DNA from: a virus
Strand: one strand, 5' to 3'
Virus record (IMG/VR): IMGVR_UViG_3300029258_000366
Coordinates: 1-23,408 of that record
DNA length: 23,408 nt
Shown: positions 7,879 to 23,408 of the stretch, piece after piece
How positions within the stretch are numbered: position 1 is the first letter of the stretch
How the letters are laid out: each line of letters begins with the position of its first letter
Notes under the pieces: model-generated
The model's input: the letters and a program-made list of their open reading frames with translations, nothing else
Told to the model about the DNA's origin: nothing
Database searches by the model: none
Position numbers and translations under genes: made by a program

Positions 7879-8373
7879 ATGTGTATCTCGATGATCCTCG
7901 GTATCGCTGGCGCAGCGATGTCCGCAGTCGGCGCGATGCAGCAGGCGAAAGCCCAGCAGGCGCAGGCCGACTACAACGCGCAGGTCCAGCGCAACAACCA
8001 GATCATCGCCCAGCAGAACGCTGACGTGGTGCGCAAGCAGGCGCGCGTCGCCGTGCAGGACCAGCGTCGCAAGCTCGTCCAGAACATCGGCACTGCCCGG
8101 GCGGTGATGGCGTCCAAGGGCCTGCTGGTCGACGACTACCAAGACAGCACCAGCCAAGCCCTGCTGGACGACATCACCACGGCCGGCGCCGCCGACATCA
8201 TGACGCTCAAGTACAACGCCGAGCTTGAGGAGCGGCGGGCGCTGATCCAGAAGAACGAGTTCAAGGCGCGAGAGGATCTGTTCGACATGGAGAAGCGCAG
8301 CATCAACCCGACGTTTGCCGCGCTCACCGCCGGGGTCGGCGGGCTTTCCCGCAACTACGACCTGATCAGGTGA
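7879..8373 (+). CDS. Internal virion protein, T7 gp14-like core protein
   Basis: This 164-residue protein begins with a hydrophobic, glycine/alanine-rich segment (MCISMILGIAGAAMSAVGAM) followed by a long Gln/Ala-rich helix (QQAKAQQAQADYNAQVQRNN). This is the hallmark of gp14-type ejection proteins, which leave the head first and form an outer-membrane pore. The later part has GTARAVMASKGLLVDDYQDS, a conserved tail DLFDMEKRSINPTFAALTAG, and ends SRNYDLIR. It is followed by the gp15- and gp16-position genes, as in T7. AAGGTG just upstream is a modest ribosome site, and the start lies two bases after the acetyltransferase stop. Confidence 0.82.
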   Translation: MCISMILGIAGAAMSAVGAMQQAKAQQAQADYNAQVQRNNQIIAQQNADVVRKQARVAVQDQRRKLVQNIGTARAVMASKGLLVDDYQDSTSQALLDDITTAGAADIMTLKYNAELEERRALIQKNEFKAREDLFDMEKRSINPTFAALTAGVGGLSRNYDLIR

Positions 8374-8381
8374 GGTGACCC

Positions 8382-10814
8382 ATGGTCAAGATCCCGACGC
8401 CTGAAACGCAGGGTGCCAGCCCGATCGGCAACGTGCAGATGGCCGACGCCACCACGCCGTACCAGAGCGTGCAGGCGAGCGGCTGGGGCAGGCAGGGCGC
8501 CCAGCTGCAGGAGTTCGGCAACGCGCTCGGGTCACTGGGCACCGCGATCGCCCAGCAGCAGCAAGACATCGCCCTGCTGGAAGCCCAGAAGCAGATCGCT
8601 GACTTCGAGACCGCGGCCTTCGACCCCAACACCGGGATCTTCACGCGTCACGGCGCGAACGCCATGGGCGCTTCCCAAGAGATGGAAGAGACCCTGAGCA
8701 AGTTGACGGCCGGCATCCTCGGGAACTCCAAGCTCAGCGGCGCCAGCCGCCGCGCTGTCGAGCGCTACCTGCTCGGGCAACAGCAGCGTCTGGTCGGCAA
8801 GGCAGCAACGCACGAATACGGCGAGGGCCAGAACTATCAGAAGAGCCTGCTGGCCGCCGACGTCGAGGCGTCGATCGACCGTTTCGTGCGCGAGATCAAC
8901 GACCCGGAGGCCCGCGACGCCAACCTGCTACGCATCGAAAGCTCGGTGCGCAGCTCTGGGGCCTTCTCTGGTTCGCCCGAGATCGCGATCCGCGGCGAGA
9001 TCGAAGCCCAGCAGAGCGCGGCGATCGCCAGCAGCGTGCAGGATCTGTCGCGCTACAGCCCGGTCAAGGCGATGGAGCTGCTCGACGCCTACCGCGACAA
9101 CGTCGACCCGCAAGTCTACGTCGAGCTGGCAGGCCAGCTGGAGCCCAAGATCAAGGAGTGGAACGGCCAGATCCAAGGCCGCACCGCCTACTACATCTCG
9201 CAGACGCAGAACCGGGGCTTGTACGGCAGGTTCAGCGTCGGGCTGTCTCAGGCGATGGCAGAGGCCGAGGCGACGTTCGGCCCGGGCGCGGTCACGATCA
9301 CCTCTGGCTACAGGACGCCGCAGGAGCAGGCGAACATCATCTACGGGAACTGGCACAAGTTCGACCTGAACCCGCAGGACCGCGAGCGCTGGATGGCCGA
9401 CGTCAACACCATGGGCGCCGTGGCCGCTGGCCAGAAATGGGCGCCTGTGTTCGACGCGGCGACGCGCACTACGAACGATGATGACTATGGCACGCCGTTC
9501 CGGGCGTGGATCGGGCTGCCGGGCATGTCGAGCCATCAGCGGCGCGGCGCCGCGGACCTTGGTTACGCCAGCGACGAGGTGCGCCAGTGGATGCACAACA
9601 ACGCCGAGCGCTTCGGCCTCACCTTCCGCCTCGGCAACGAACCTTGGCACGTCGAGCCGATCGGTGGCCCAGAGTTCGGCCCGGAGGACGGGACGCCAGA
9701 GCAGCTGGCCGCGGCAACGATGGCAGCGCTGGACGCGACAGCGGCCGGCGTCGACCCGGACGGCGCGCAGACCGACCCGACCCAGCTGATCCTCGGCATC
9801 GCTGACCCGATCGAGCGGCAGGCGGCGATGACAACGTACACGGCGATGACGAGCTTCCAGACGCAGGCGACCCAGCAGCGGATCAGCCAGCTGACGTCGA
9901 CGCTGGTGGGCGACATCAACAACGCACACGCCGGCGGCGCCCCGATCGACCCGATGGACCTGACCGCCCGGCTGACGGCGGAAGAGCGGGCGCTGCTGGG
10001 CGACAAGTACGACGCGATCCTTGAGTACGGGCGCAAGATGGCGACTGGGGAGTACGTCGTGACCACCCCCGAAGGCCAGAGGAAGATCGTCGGCTACATC
10101 GCGCAGGCGACCAGCACAGACCCTGCCCAGCGGCAGGCGTTCTTGGCGATGGATTTCGAGACCGCGGACATCAACGACATCTCACCAGACGACCGCGTCG
10201 CCCTTATCGAGCGGCAGGCGTCGATGCGCTCCGCGCAGTCCGAGGCCATCGAGCAGGCCCAGCGCTTCCCGGTCGGCCAGTCCGAGATCAGCGGCGCCCT
10301 CGGCAACCTGATCACCGACCAGCTGATCCGCGCCGACGTCGACCCATCCAGCGACGAGGGCAAGGCCTACGCGGCGCTGGTCGAAGCTCAGGTGACGACG
10401 CAGCTGGAGCGCCAGTTCCGGGCAGACCCGGGCGGGTTCCGCTACGATCCGCTCACGATCCGCGACACCGCGCGCGCCCTGCTGGAGCAGCGCATCTCCC
10501 GCTTCAACCCGCCCGGTATCATGAACGAGGCCGAAAACGCGACTTACGGCGAGTTGATCGGAGATCTGGCCACCAGCAGCCCAGAGGAGCTGTCGCGCAG
10601 CAGCATGACGATCCCGGTGCGCAAGCCAGACGGAACCATGGCCGAGCTGGAGATCCCGAAGCGCATGATGCGCAGCCTTGTCGATGTCTACACCGGCAAA
10701 GGCATCTCCGCCCCGGACGACATCGTCATGGCGATCCTGCAGGCCGACTACGCGTTCCTCGCCGAGATGGCGCGCCGCTACGGCGGCGAAATCGTTGATC
10801 AAGGGGCACCCTGA
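8382..10814 (+). CDS. Internal virion (ejection) protein, gp15 position, with embedded M15/VanY-type peptidase
   Basis: This is an 810-residue protein. Residues 1-270 are helical and Gln/Ala-rich, with LGNSKLSGASRRAVERYLLG typical of large core proteins. Residues about 278-428 are a D-alanyl-D-alanine peptidase domain of the M15/VanY group: SGYRTPQEQ at 308-316 (conserved Arg311), SSHQRRGAADLGY at 383-395 giving zinc ligands His385 and Asp392, and EPWHVEP at 420-426 giving catalytic Glu420 and ligand His423. All expected active-site residues are present. The remaining 380 residues are helical with no recognised domain. The domain should cut peptidoglycan crosslinks as the core proteins cross the periplasm. 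In T7 the wall enzyme is a transglycosylase in gp16 instead. GGTGAGGTGA precedes the ATG. Confidence 0.87.
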   Translation: MVKIPTPETQGASPIGNVQMADATTPYQSVQASGWGRQGAQLQEFGNALGSLGTAIAQQQQDIALLEAQKQIADFETAAFDPNTGIFTRHGANAMGASQEMEETLSKLTAGILGNSKLSGASRRAVERYLLGQQQRLVGKAATHEYGEGQNYQKSLLAADVEASIDRFVREINDPEARDANLLRIESSVRSSGAFSGSPEIAIRGEIEAQQSAAIASSVQDLSRYSPVKAMELLDAYRDNVDPQVYVELAGQLEPKIKEWNGQIQGRTAYYISQTQNRGLYGRFSVGLSQAMAEAEATFGPGAVTITSGYRTPQEQANIIYGNWHKFDLNPQDRERWMADVNTMGAVAAGQKWAPVFDAATRTTNDDDYGTPFRAWIGLPGMSSHQRRGAADLGYASDEVRQWMHNNAERFGLTFRLGNEPWHVEPIGGPEFGPEDGTPEQLAAATMAALDATAAGVDPDGAQTDPTQLILGIADPIERQAAMTTYTAMTSFQTQATQQRISQLTSTLVGDINNAHAGGAPIDPMDLTARLTAEERALLGDKYDAILEYGRKMATGEYVVTTPEGQRKIVGYIAQATSTDPAQRQAFLAMDFETADINDISPDDRVALIERQASMRSAQSEAIEQAQRFPVGQSEISGALGNLITDQLIRADVDPSSDEGKAYAALVEAQVTTQLERQFRADPGGFRYDPLTIRDTARALLEQRISRFNPPGIMNEAENATYGELIGDLATSSPEELSRSSMTIPVRKPDGTMAELEIPKRMMRSLVDVYTGKGISAPDDIVMAILQADYAFLAEMARRYGGEIVDQGAP

Positions 10815-10817
10815 GCC

Positions 10818-19736
<8,919 letters not shown>

Positions 19737-19763
19737 TGGTATACGGGCGGAAAGGAGAGCGCC

Positions 19764-21227
19764 ATGACGATCACCAGTAGCACCGCCAAGACCGGGCCCT
19801 ACGCTGCCGACGGCTCCACCGTCGACTTCGACTACGACTTCCTGATCTTCGCCGACGAGGACATCGTGGTCACGGTGACGACCGACGACGTCGACGCGGT
19901 CAAGACCCTGACGACCGACTACACGGTGTCGGGCGCCGGCAACACGGGCGGCGGCACGGTGACCTTTGGCACCGCCCCCGCCGACGGGTCGTTCGTCACG
20001 CTCACCCGGTCGACGCAGGTCATTCAGGATGTCGACCTGCAGAACCGCGGCGCGGTCGTTCCAGAGACGCTGGAGCAGGCGCTCGACAGGCTGACCATGA
20101 TCCTGCAAGATCTGAAGGAGAAGGTATCTCGGGCGGCGCTGGCGGGCGTCACCGAGAGCAGCCCGGTCAGCTACGCAGACATCGTCGCCGCGTCGACGGC
20201 GGCGACGGCAGCCCAGACCGCGGCGGAGGCGGCGCAGGCCGCGGCGGAGGCAGCCGAGAACAGCCTGCTGGAATGGAAGGGGGCGTGGGTCACAGCCACC
20301 GCCTACGCCCCCAGCGACGTCGTAAGCAATAGCGGCAGCTCCTACGTCTGCGTCGAGGCGCATACCTCGGGCACGTTCTCGACTGACCTGTCGGCTGGCA
20401 AGTGGCAGGTCGCCGCGGCCAAGGGCGACACCGGGGCGGGCACGGGCGACCTGCTGGCGGCGAACGACCTATCCGATCTGAACGACGCCGACACCGCTCT
20501 GGCGAACCTTGGCGGCGGCACCACCGGCATCGCCCTCTTCAAGGACACGACCGCGGCAGCTGCGCGCACCGAGCTGGGCCTCGGCGGGCTGGCGACGCTG
20601 GACATCCTCGACGAGGATGACATGGCGACCGACAGCGCGACGCGGCCCCCGAGCCAGCAGTCTGTCGCGGCATACGTCAGGGACTGGCTTCCGCGCTCAG
20701 TCGAGATCCAGTCGATCAGCGGCTCCCCGACCGAGATCATCTTCGACGACACGAACGGTCTGTTCACCGACTCGAACGCCTCGGGCACCGAGCCGAACGC
20801 GCTGACGTTCAACTTCCGCAACGTCCTGCCAGCGGTCGACAACGTGGAGCTGCTGTGCAGGGTGTCGACGGACGGCGGCTCGACGTGGCTCAGCGGGGCG
20901 ACGGACTACATCAACATCAGCGGCTCCACGCTCACCGGCTTCAGCGCCATCACCCTGTGCAACACCATCGGCAATGCTGCCGGCGAAGGCGTGCACCGCG
21001 GCGCGTTCTACTGGTACCCGCCGCACAGCGCGGACACCAACCTGATCTGGTCCAGCTCGTTTCTTCGGGTGTCTCCTGACGGCGTCACCTACAACTTCTT
21101 CAACAACCGCGGCACCATCGCGAATGGCGCCAACATCAACGCGGTTCGGTTCTATTTGAGCAGCGGGGCGTTCAGCTCCGGTTACGTTTACGTCGATCGC
21201 ACGCTGCAGCAGCCGGCGCTTTTCTGA
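19764..21227 (+). CDS. Tail fibre / receptor-binding protein with T7-type N-terminal anchor
   Basis: This is a 487-residue protein. Residues about 5-125 match the T7 tail-fibre N-terminal family (Phage_T7_tail): FDYDFLIFADEDIVVTV, DYTVSGAGNTGGGTVTFGTA, VTLTRSTQVIQDVDLQNRG, and PETLEQALDRLTMILQDLKE. An Ala-rich coiled-coil-like stretch follows at 140-168. A small carbohydrate-binding-like module lies at about 170-216 (WKGAWVTATAYAPSDVVS, then YVCVEAHTS), then a short Gly-rich linker (KGDTGAGTGDLLAANDLSDL). The C-terminal domain at about 310-487 is beta-rich and ends VRFYLSSGAFSSGYVYVDRT, typical of lectin-like fibre tips. It should form trimers on the tail and bind the host surface. AAGGAGAG precedes the ATG by three bases. 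The fibre lies directly after the ejection genes. Confidence 0.88.
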   Translation: MTITSSTAKTGPYAADGSTVDFDYDFLIFADEDIVVTVTTDDVDAVKTLTTDYTVSGAGNTGGGTVTFGTAPADGSFVTLTRSTQVIQDVDLQNRGAVVPETLEQALDRLTMILQDLKEKVSRAALAGVTESSPVSYADIVAASTAATAAQTAAEAAQAAAEAAENSLLEWKGAWVTATAYAPSDVVSNSGSSYVCVEAHTSGTFSTDLSAGKWQVAAAKGDTGAGTGDLLAANDLSDLNDADTALANLGGGTTGIALFKDTTAAAARTELGLGGLATLDILDEDDMATDSATRPPSQQSVAAYVRDWLPRSVEIQSISGSPTEIIFDDTNGLFTDSNASGTEPNALTFNFRNVLPAVDNVELLCRVSTDGGSTWLSGATDYINISGSTLTGFSAITLCNTIGNAAGEGVHRGAFYWYPPHSADTNLIWSSSFLRVSPDGVTYNFFNNRGTIANGANINAVRFYLSSGAFSSGYVYVDRTLQQPALF

Positions 21228-21239
21228 GGAGTGACTTTC

Positions 21240-21578
21240 ATGCCCACCGCTGACAGCAGCTGGCACCTCGACAAGCGCGTGCCGATCACGTTGATCTTCA
21301 CGATCTTTCTCCAGTCTGCGCTGGCTGTGTGGTGGGCGGCCGTGATCACCGAGCGCATGGAGCAGATCGAGCGCCGGCAGGCGGCGCAGGGCGTCAGGTC
21401 AGAGCAGGCCGACGAGACCCTCGCCGAGCAGAGCCGCAGGATCGCAGTCCTGTCCGAGGCGCTCGCCAACACGAACCGCAACCTTGAGCGCGTGAACGGC
21501 GAGATCGCCAACACGAACTCGCTGCTCCGTGAGCTCCTGCTGAACCACAACGGCGTACTGAACAACGGGACGCGCTGA
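21240..21578 (+). CDS. Single-span membrane protein with coiled coil, lysis cassette
   Basis: This is a 112-residue protein with one membrane segment at about 14-36 (VPITLIFTIFLQSALAVWWA plus AVI) followed by a long charged helix at 37-101 (ERMEQIERRQAAQ, LAEQSRRIAVLSEALANT, NLERVNGEIANTNSLLRELL). It lies directly before the endolysin. The topology resembles small phage membrane proteins of lysis cassettes, such as an accessory holin, but a separate holin and a spanin pair follow, so its exact role is open. I chose ATG 21240, with AGGAG at 21227-21231 and 8-base spacing; a GTG at 21231 in the same frame overlaps that site. Confidence 0.75.
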   Translation: MPTADSSWHLDKRVPITLIFTIFLQSALAVWWAAVITERMEQIERRQAAQGVRSEQADETLAEQSRRIAVLSEALANTNRNLERVNGEIANTNSLLRELLLNHNGVLNNGTR

Positions 21579-21579
21579 C

Positions 21580-22164
21580 ATGAACGGGGCATTCGAGCGC
21601 TGCATGGAGGTCGTCGCCAAGTGGGAGGGCGGCTGGTCCGATCATCCCGAGGACAACGGCGGGGCGACGATGTACGGCGTGACGATCGCCACGCTGTCGG
21701 CGTGGCGCGGCCACAAGGTGACCAAGGAAGACGTTCGCGCGCTGACGCGCGAAGAGGCGCGCGAGATCTACCGGGCTTGGTACTGGCAGCCGGTGCGCGG
21801 CGACGACCTGCCCGCCGGGGTCGACCTCATCGCCTTCGACGCCGCCGTGAACAGCGGGCCGAACCGCTCCGCGCGCTGGCTGCAGACGGCCGTGCAGGCG
21901 CGGCCTGACGGGCACGTCGGGCCGGCTACCCTGAAGGCGGTGCTGGCGCTCGACCCGAAGGCCGTCATCGTCTCGGCGACGCAGATCCGGCTCCTGTGGC
22001 TGATGGGCCTGCCTGACTGGAAGCACTTCGGCAGGGGCTGGCGGAACCGTGTAGAAGACGTCCGCGCGCAGGCCATGGTCATGGCGCGCGACGAAGAGGC
22101 CGTCAAGCAGGCGGCGCTGCCCTCGTTCCTGAAGGGCATCTGCTCACGCATCAAAGGAGGTTGA
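21580..22164 (+). CDS. Endolysin, glycoside hydrolase family 108 (N-acetylmuramidase)
   Basis: This 194-residue protein has an N-terminal GH108 domain with the signature KWEGGWSDHPEDNGGATMYG; Glu16 in the EGG motif is the expected catalytic acid. It continues with GVTIATLSAWRG and AREIYRAWYWQPVRGDDLP. A peptidoglycan-binding (PG_binding_3-type) C-terminal half follows from about residue 95: FDAAVNSGPNRSARWLQTAV, ARPDGHVGPATLKAVLAL, then WRNRVEDVRAQAM. No signal peptide is visible, so a holin is needed for release; one follows directly. The start lies one base after the previous stop. Confidence 0.92.
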   Translation: MNGAFERCMEVVAKWEGGWSDHPEDNGGATMYGVTIATLSAWRGHKVTKEDVRALTREEAREIYRAWYWQPVRGDDLPAGVDLIAFDAAVNSGPNRSARWLQTAVQARPDGHVGPATLKAVLALDPKAVIVSATQIRLLWLMGLPDWKHFGRGWRNRVEDVRAQAMVMARDEEAVKQAALPSFLKGICSRIKGG

Positions 22165-22166
22165 GC

Positions 22167-22379
22167 ATGGAAGAGACCAAAGGTTCCGTCGAGTCGAAGA
22201 CGGTGTGGACCGGGCTGATCGCGATCGCCGTCGGTGTTCTGGCGAACCTCGACGTGATCCCGGTCGAGGCCAAGGAGATGGTGACCGAGGCGGCGCTGAT
22301 GGTGTTCGGCGGCGCCACGATCCTGTGGCGGGTGTTCTTCACCAGCGCCAAGATCAAGGGCCTGTTCGGGGGCTCCTGA
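22167..22379 (+). CDS. Holin, two predicted membrane segments
   Basis: This is a 70-residue protein with hydrophobic segments at about 13-31 (VWTGLIAIAVGVLANLD) and 41-57 (VTEAALMVFGGATILWRVFF), a short polar N-terminus and a basic C-terminus (TSAKIKGLFGGS). The pattern KTVWTGLIAI...GGATILWRVFFTSAKIK resembles small class II phage holins. AAAGGAGG at 22153-22160 lies six bases before the ATG at 22167; an in-frame TTG at 22161 overlaps the endolysin stop and is less likely. Holin directly after endolysin and before spanins is a standard order. Confidence 0.8.
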   Translation: MEETKGSVESKTVWTGLIAIAVGVLANLDVIPVEAKEMVTEAALMVFGGATILWRVFFTSAKIKGLFGGS

Positions 22380-22383
22380 CCAG

Positions 22384-22626
22384 ATGGAGACCGGCACGTT
22401 CATCAGCCTGATCGCGTCGGCCATCGGCGCGGCCGGGCTGGTGGCGCGGATCTGGTGGAAGCGTCAGGCGCGCCTAGACGCGGAAGCCCGGATGCGAGAG
22501 GAGCAAGCCCAGCGTGAACTCAGCGAGTACATCGAAACCCGCAAGGCGATCGACGACGCGGCCGACGAGATGGGCGACGACCCTGCTGCTGCTCGCCGCT
22601 GGCTGCGCGAGTACCTCGACAGGTAG
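22384..22626 (+). CDS. Inner-membrane spanin (Rz-like)
   Basis: This is an 80-residue protein with an N-terminal membrane anchor at about 5-24 (TFISLIASAIGAAGLVARIW), then a charged helix rich in Arg/Glu/Ala and the ending IETRKAIDDAADEMGDD followed by ARRWLREYLDR. The ETRK.IDDA...DD...A..WLRE pattern is common in small proteins of phage lysis cassettes. The assignment as i-spanin rests on the anchor, the periplasmic helix and the overlapping lipoprotein gene in another frame, as in lambda Rz/Rz1. It is shorter than lambda Rz (153 residues). Confidence 0.7.
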   Translation: METGTFISLIASAIGAAGLVARIWWKRQARLDAEARMREEQAQRELSEYIETRKAIDDAADEMGDDPAAARRWLREYLDR

Positions 22627-22771
22627 CCTCCGGGCGTACTGCGACGCAAGCGAGAAGGCCGCAGCGGATCACGCTGCGGCCTTGCTCGATGTCGGTGGTG
22701 ACCAGCTAGTGGTCACTGGCGTGCGCCTGCTGCAGCAGCGCGAGATCGCCTGTCAGCTGTCGGGCCACTGA
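22514..22771 (+). CDS. Outer-membrane spanin lipoprotein (Rz1-like), overlapping Rz out of frame
   Basis: This is an 85-residue precursor with basic N-terminus (KPARRSTTRPTRW), a short hydrophobic stretch and lipobox TTLLLLAAGC, so Cys31 would be lipidated and the mature protein is about 55 residues. The mature part contains AYCDASEKAAADHAAALL, DVGGDQLVVTGVRLLQQ and REIAC. The gene starts inside the i-spanin gene in another frame and runs past its end, the classic Rz/Rz1 arrangement. The only plausible start in frame is GTG 22514, with GAGGAG at 22498-22503. Its 3' end overlaps the convergent gene on the - strand by 19 bases. The -3 residue of the lipobox is Ala, less common than Leu but allowed. 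Confidence 0.72.
   Translation: MNSASTSKPARRSTTRPTRWATTLLLLAAGCASTSTGSLRAYCDASEKAAADHAAALLDVGGDQLVVTGVRLLQQREIACQLSGH
22655..22683. terminator. Perfect 12-bp hairpin near the convergent junction
   Basis: AAGGCCGCAGCG (22655-22666) pairs perfectly with CGCTGCGGCCTT (22672-22683) around the loop GATCA. It lies inside the Rz1 coding region, about 90 bases before the convergent overlap. There is no long T run after either arm, so it may be a weak bidirectional terminator or an mRNA 3'-end stabiliser. Confidence 0.5.
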
Positions 22772-22917
22772 CCGCGGCGCTTCCAGCCCTCGACCAGCTG
22801 GTCGTAGGCTTCCCAGAACGCCGCGCGCCCGCCCTTCGGTATCCAAGCAGACACGCGCACAAGCCCTGCCTCGCGCCGGCGGCGGTGGTACTCGCGCTGG
22901 CGCTCGGCGTGGGTCAT
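22753..22917 (-). CDS. Small basic protein, possible ribbon-helix-helix type
   Basis: This is a 54-residue protein starting MTHAERQREYHRRRREAGLV, then RVSAWIPKGGRAAFWEAYDQ and a short tail. A basic N-terminus followed by a strand (VRVSAWIP) and helices recalls small Arc-like DNA-binding proteins, but the call is tentative. I prefer ATG 22917, which has AGGAG (22931-22927) nine bases upstream. An in-frame ATG at 22941 would add eight residues and overlap the upstream gene's stop by eight bases, which would also suit translational coupling. Its 3' end overlaps the o-spanin gene tail to tail. Confidence 0.65.
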   Translation of the reverse strand: MTHAERQREYHRRRREAGLVRVSAWIPKGGRAAFWEAYDQLVEGWKRRGQWPDS

Positions 22918-22933
22918 GGTTTCGCGCTCCTGA

Positions 22934-23290
22934 TCAGTCATGGACGGTCTCGAGGTAATATACGGCTTCGTCAGCGAGGCGGCTGATCTCGCGGATCAGG
23001 TCATCGGTGCGCCGCCCGACGTCGATGCGCTCCAGAACCAGCGCCATGTCGCGCAGCTGGGCGAAACGGTCTGCGGCCTCGTCGACCGCGGCGTCGGCGC
23101 GTTGCGCCTGCTCGGTCATGTAGGCCAGCTGGTCGGCCAGATCCGCCGGGCTTTCGTAGTTCTCCGCGGCGTAGCGGGTGCGGTCCACCTCGTCGAAGAT
23201 ATGGGCCAGCTCCGGGTAGCGGGCGCGGATCTCATGCGAGACCGGGCTGGTGCTCATGCGGTCAATGGCGATCTGGATGTCAAAGGCCAT
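22934..23290 (-). CDS. Unknown helical acidic protein
   Basis: This is a 118-residue protein beginning MAFDIQIAIDRMSTSPVSHE and consisting mostly of charged helices (LADQLAYMTEQAQRADAAVD, then EAADRFAQLRDMALVLERID and RRTDDLIREISRLADEAVYY). Coiled coil is likely. I do not recognise a family. AAGGAG lies about ten bases upstream of the ATG on the - strand. The start overlaps the end of the preceding - strand gene by 11 bases, and its end overlaps the longer form of the next, so the three form an operon running against the late genes. Confidence 0.7.
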   Translation of the reverse strand: MAFDIQIAIDRMSTSPVSHEIRARYPELAHIFDEVDRTRYAAENYESPADLADQLAYMTEQAQRADAAVDEAADRFAQLRDMALVLERIDVGRRTDDLIREISRLADEAVYYLETVHD

Positions 23291-23408
23291 GGTTGTCGAT
23301 CTCCTTCAGCATTTCGATGAACCCCTCGTTCATCTCGATGATCTTCTCGTTCATCTCGGCGATCCGCGCGCGCAGCGTTTGCAGAACTGGCGGCAGCTCC
23401 GGCGCTGT
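23280..23408 (-). CDS. Partial small coiled-coil protein, truncated by the right window edge
   Basis: The last 42 codons of a - strand gene are visible, open to the window end. The sequence reads TAPELPPVLQTLRARIAEMN and then heptads EKIIEMNEGFIEMLKEID, ending NHGL. Hydrophobic residues at heptad spacing indicate a coiled coil. The function cannot be judged from this fragment. The stop overlaps the ATG of the next - strand gene by 11 bases. Confidence 0.6.
   Translation of the reverse strand, partial: TAPELPPVLQTLRARIAEMNEKIIEMNEGFIEMLKEIDNHGL
23301..23363 (-). repeat. Three 21-bp tandem repeats encoding coiled-coil heptads
   Basis: On the - strand three successive 21-base units encode IAEMNEK, IIEMNEG and FIEMLKE. 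The first two units share most bases (ATC..CGAGATGAACGAG core); the third is diverged. This looks like recent duplication of a heptad. Confidence 0.65.

Noticed and set aside
19764-21227. A diversity-generating retroelement target in the tail fibre, suggested by the BPP-1-like head genes
   Set aside because: No reverse transcriptase ORF lies in the window, no template/variable repeat pair is apparent, and the fibre C-terminus does not look like a C-type lectin variable region.

Overview
The window is a G+C-rich stretch of the late (structural and lysis) region of a podovirus-type phage or prophage. The head genes resemble those of epsilon15 and Bordetella BPP-1 (a gp7-type major capsid protein, a Bbp16-type cement protein and a Bbp19-type protein). 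The tail and ejection module is T7-like (tubular A, nozzle, gp14-, gp15- and gp16-position core proteins, T7-type tail-fibre anchor). Base composition and gene content suggest an alphaproteobacterial host such as Rhodobacteraceae, but this is inference. Whether the phage is lytic or temperate cannot be seen: no integrase, repressor or terminase lies in the window.

Layout on the + strand: portal C-terminus (2-898), Bbp19-like protein, scaffold, major capsid protein, cement protein, then a GC hairpin terminator (3374-3396). Next come a small unknown protein, head-tail adaptor, a 1030-residue nozzle carrying four FCCH-like repeats, a GNAT acetyltransferase and three internal virion (ejection) proteins. 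The gp15-position protein carries an M15/VanY-type peptidase. The gp16-position protein is a 2972-residue giant (10818-19736). It combines membrane-compatible helices with a RelA/SpoT-like segment, a GNAT-like segment and an HEAAH zincin, so it looks like a polyvalent protein ejected into the host with the DNA. The tail fibre follows, then the lysis cassette: a membrane coiled-coil protein, GH108 endolysin, holin, and an i-spanin with an out-of-frame overlapping o-spanin lipoprotein. From 22753 to the right edge three small genes run on the - strand and converge on the late operon; a perfect 12-bp hairpin (22655-22683) sits just before the junction.

The most unusual signal is inside the giant ejection-protein gene. 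On the opposite strand, at 13631-13861, lies a 76-residue acidic ORF with a near-consensus sigma70 promoter (TTGTCA, 17 bp, TATAAT), a strong Shine-Dalgarno and an ATG. It falls in a Ser-rich, disordered-looking linker of the giant protein where that protein's GC3 bias collapses. It directly abuts the RelA/SpoT-like segment. A second linker further on (15253-15489) carries a same-strand, shifted-frame 78-residue ORF whose GC3 (50/60 codons by hand count) is far above that of the main frame there (26/60). Both look like overprinted genes hidden in linkers of a virion protein. The antisense one, with its own host-type promoter, could be expressed early or in a lysogen, independently of the late operon.
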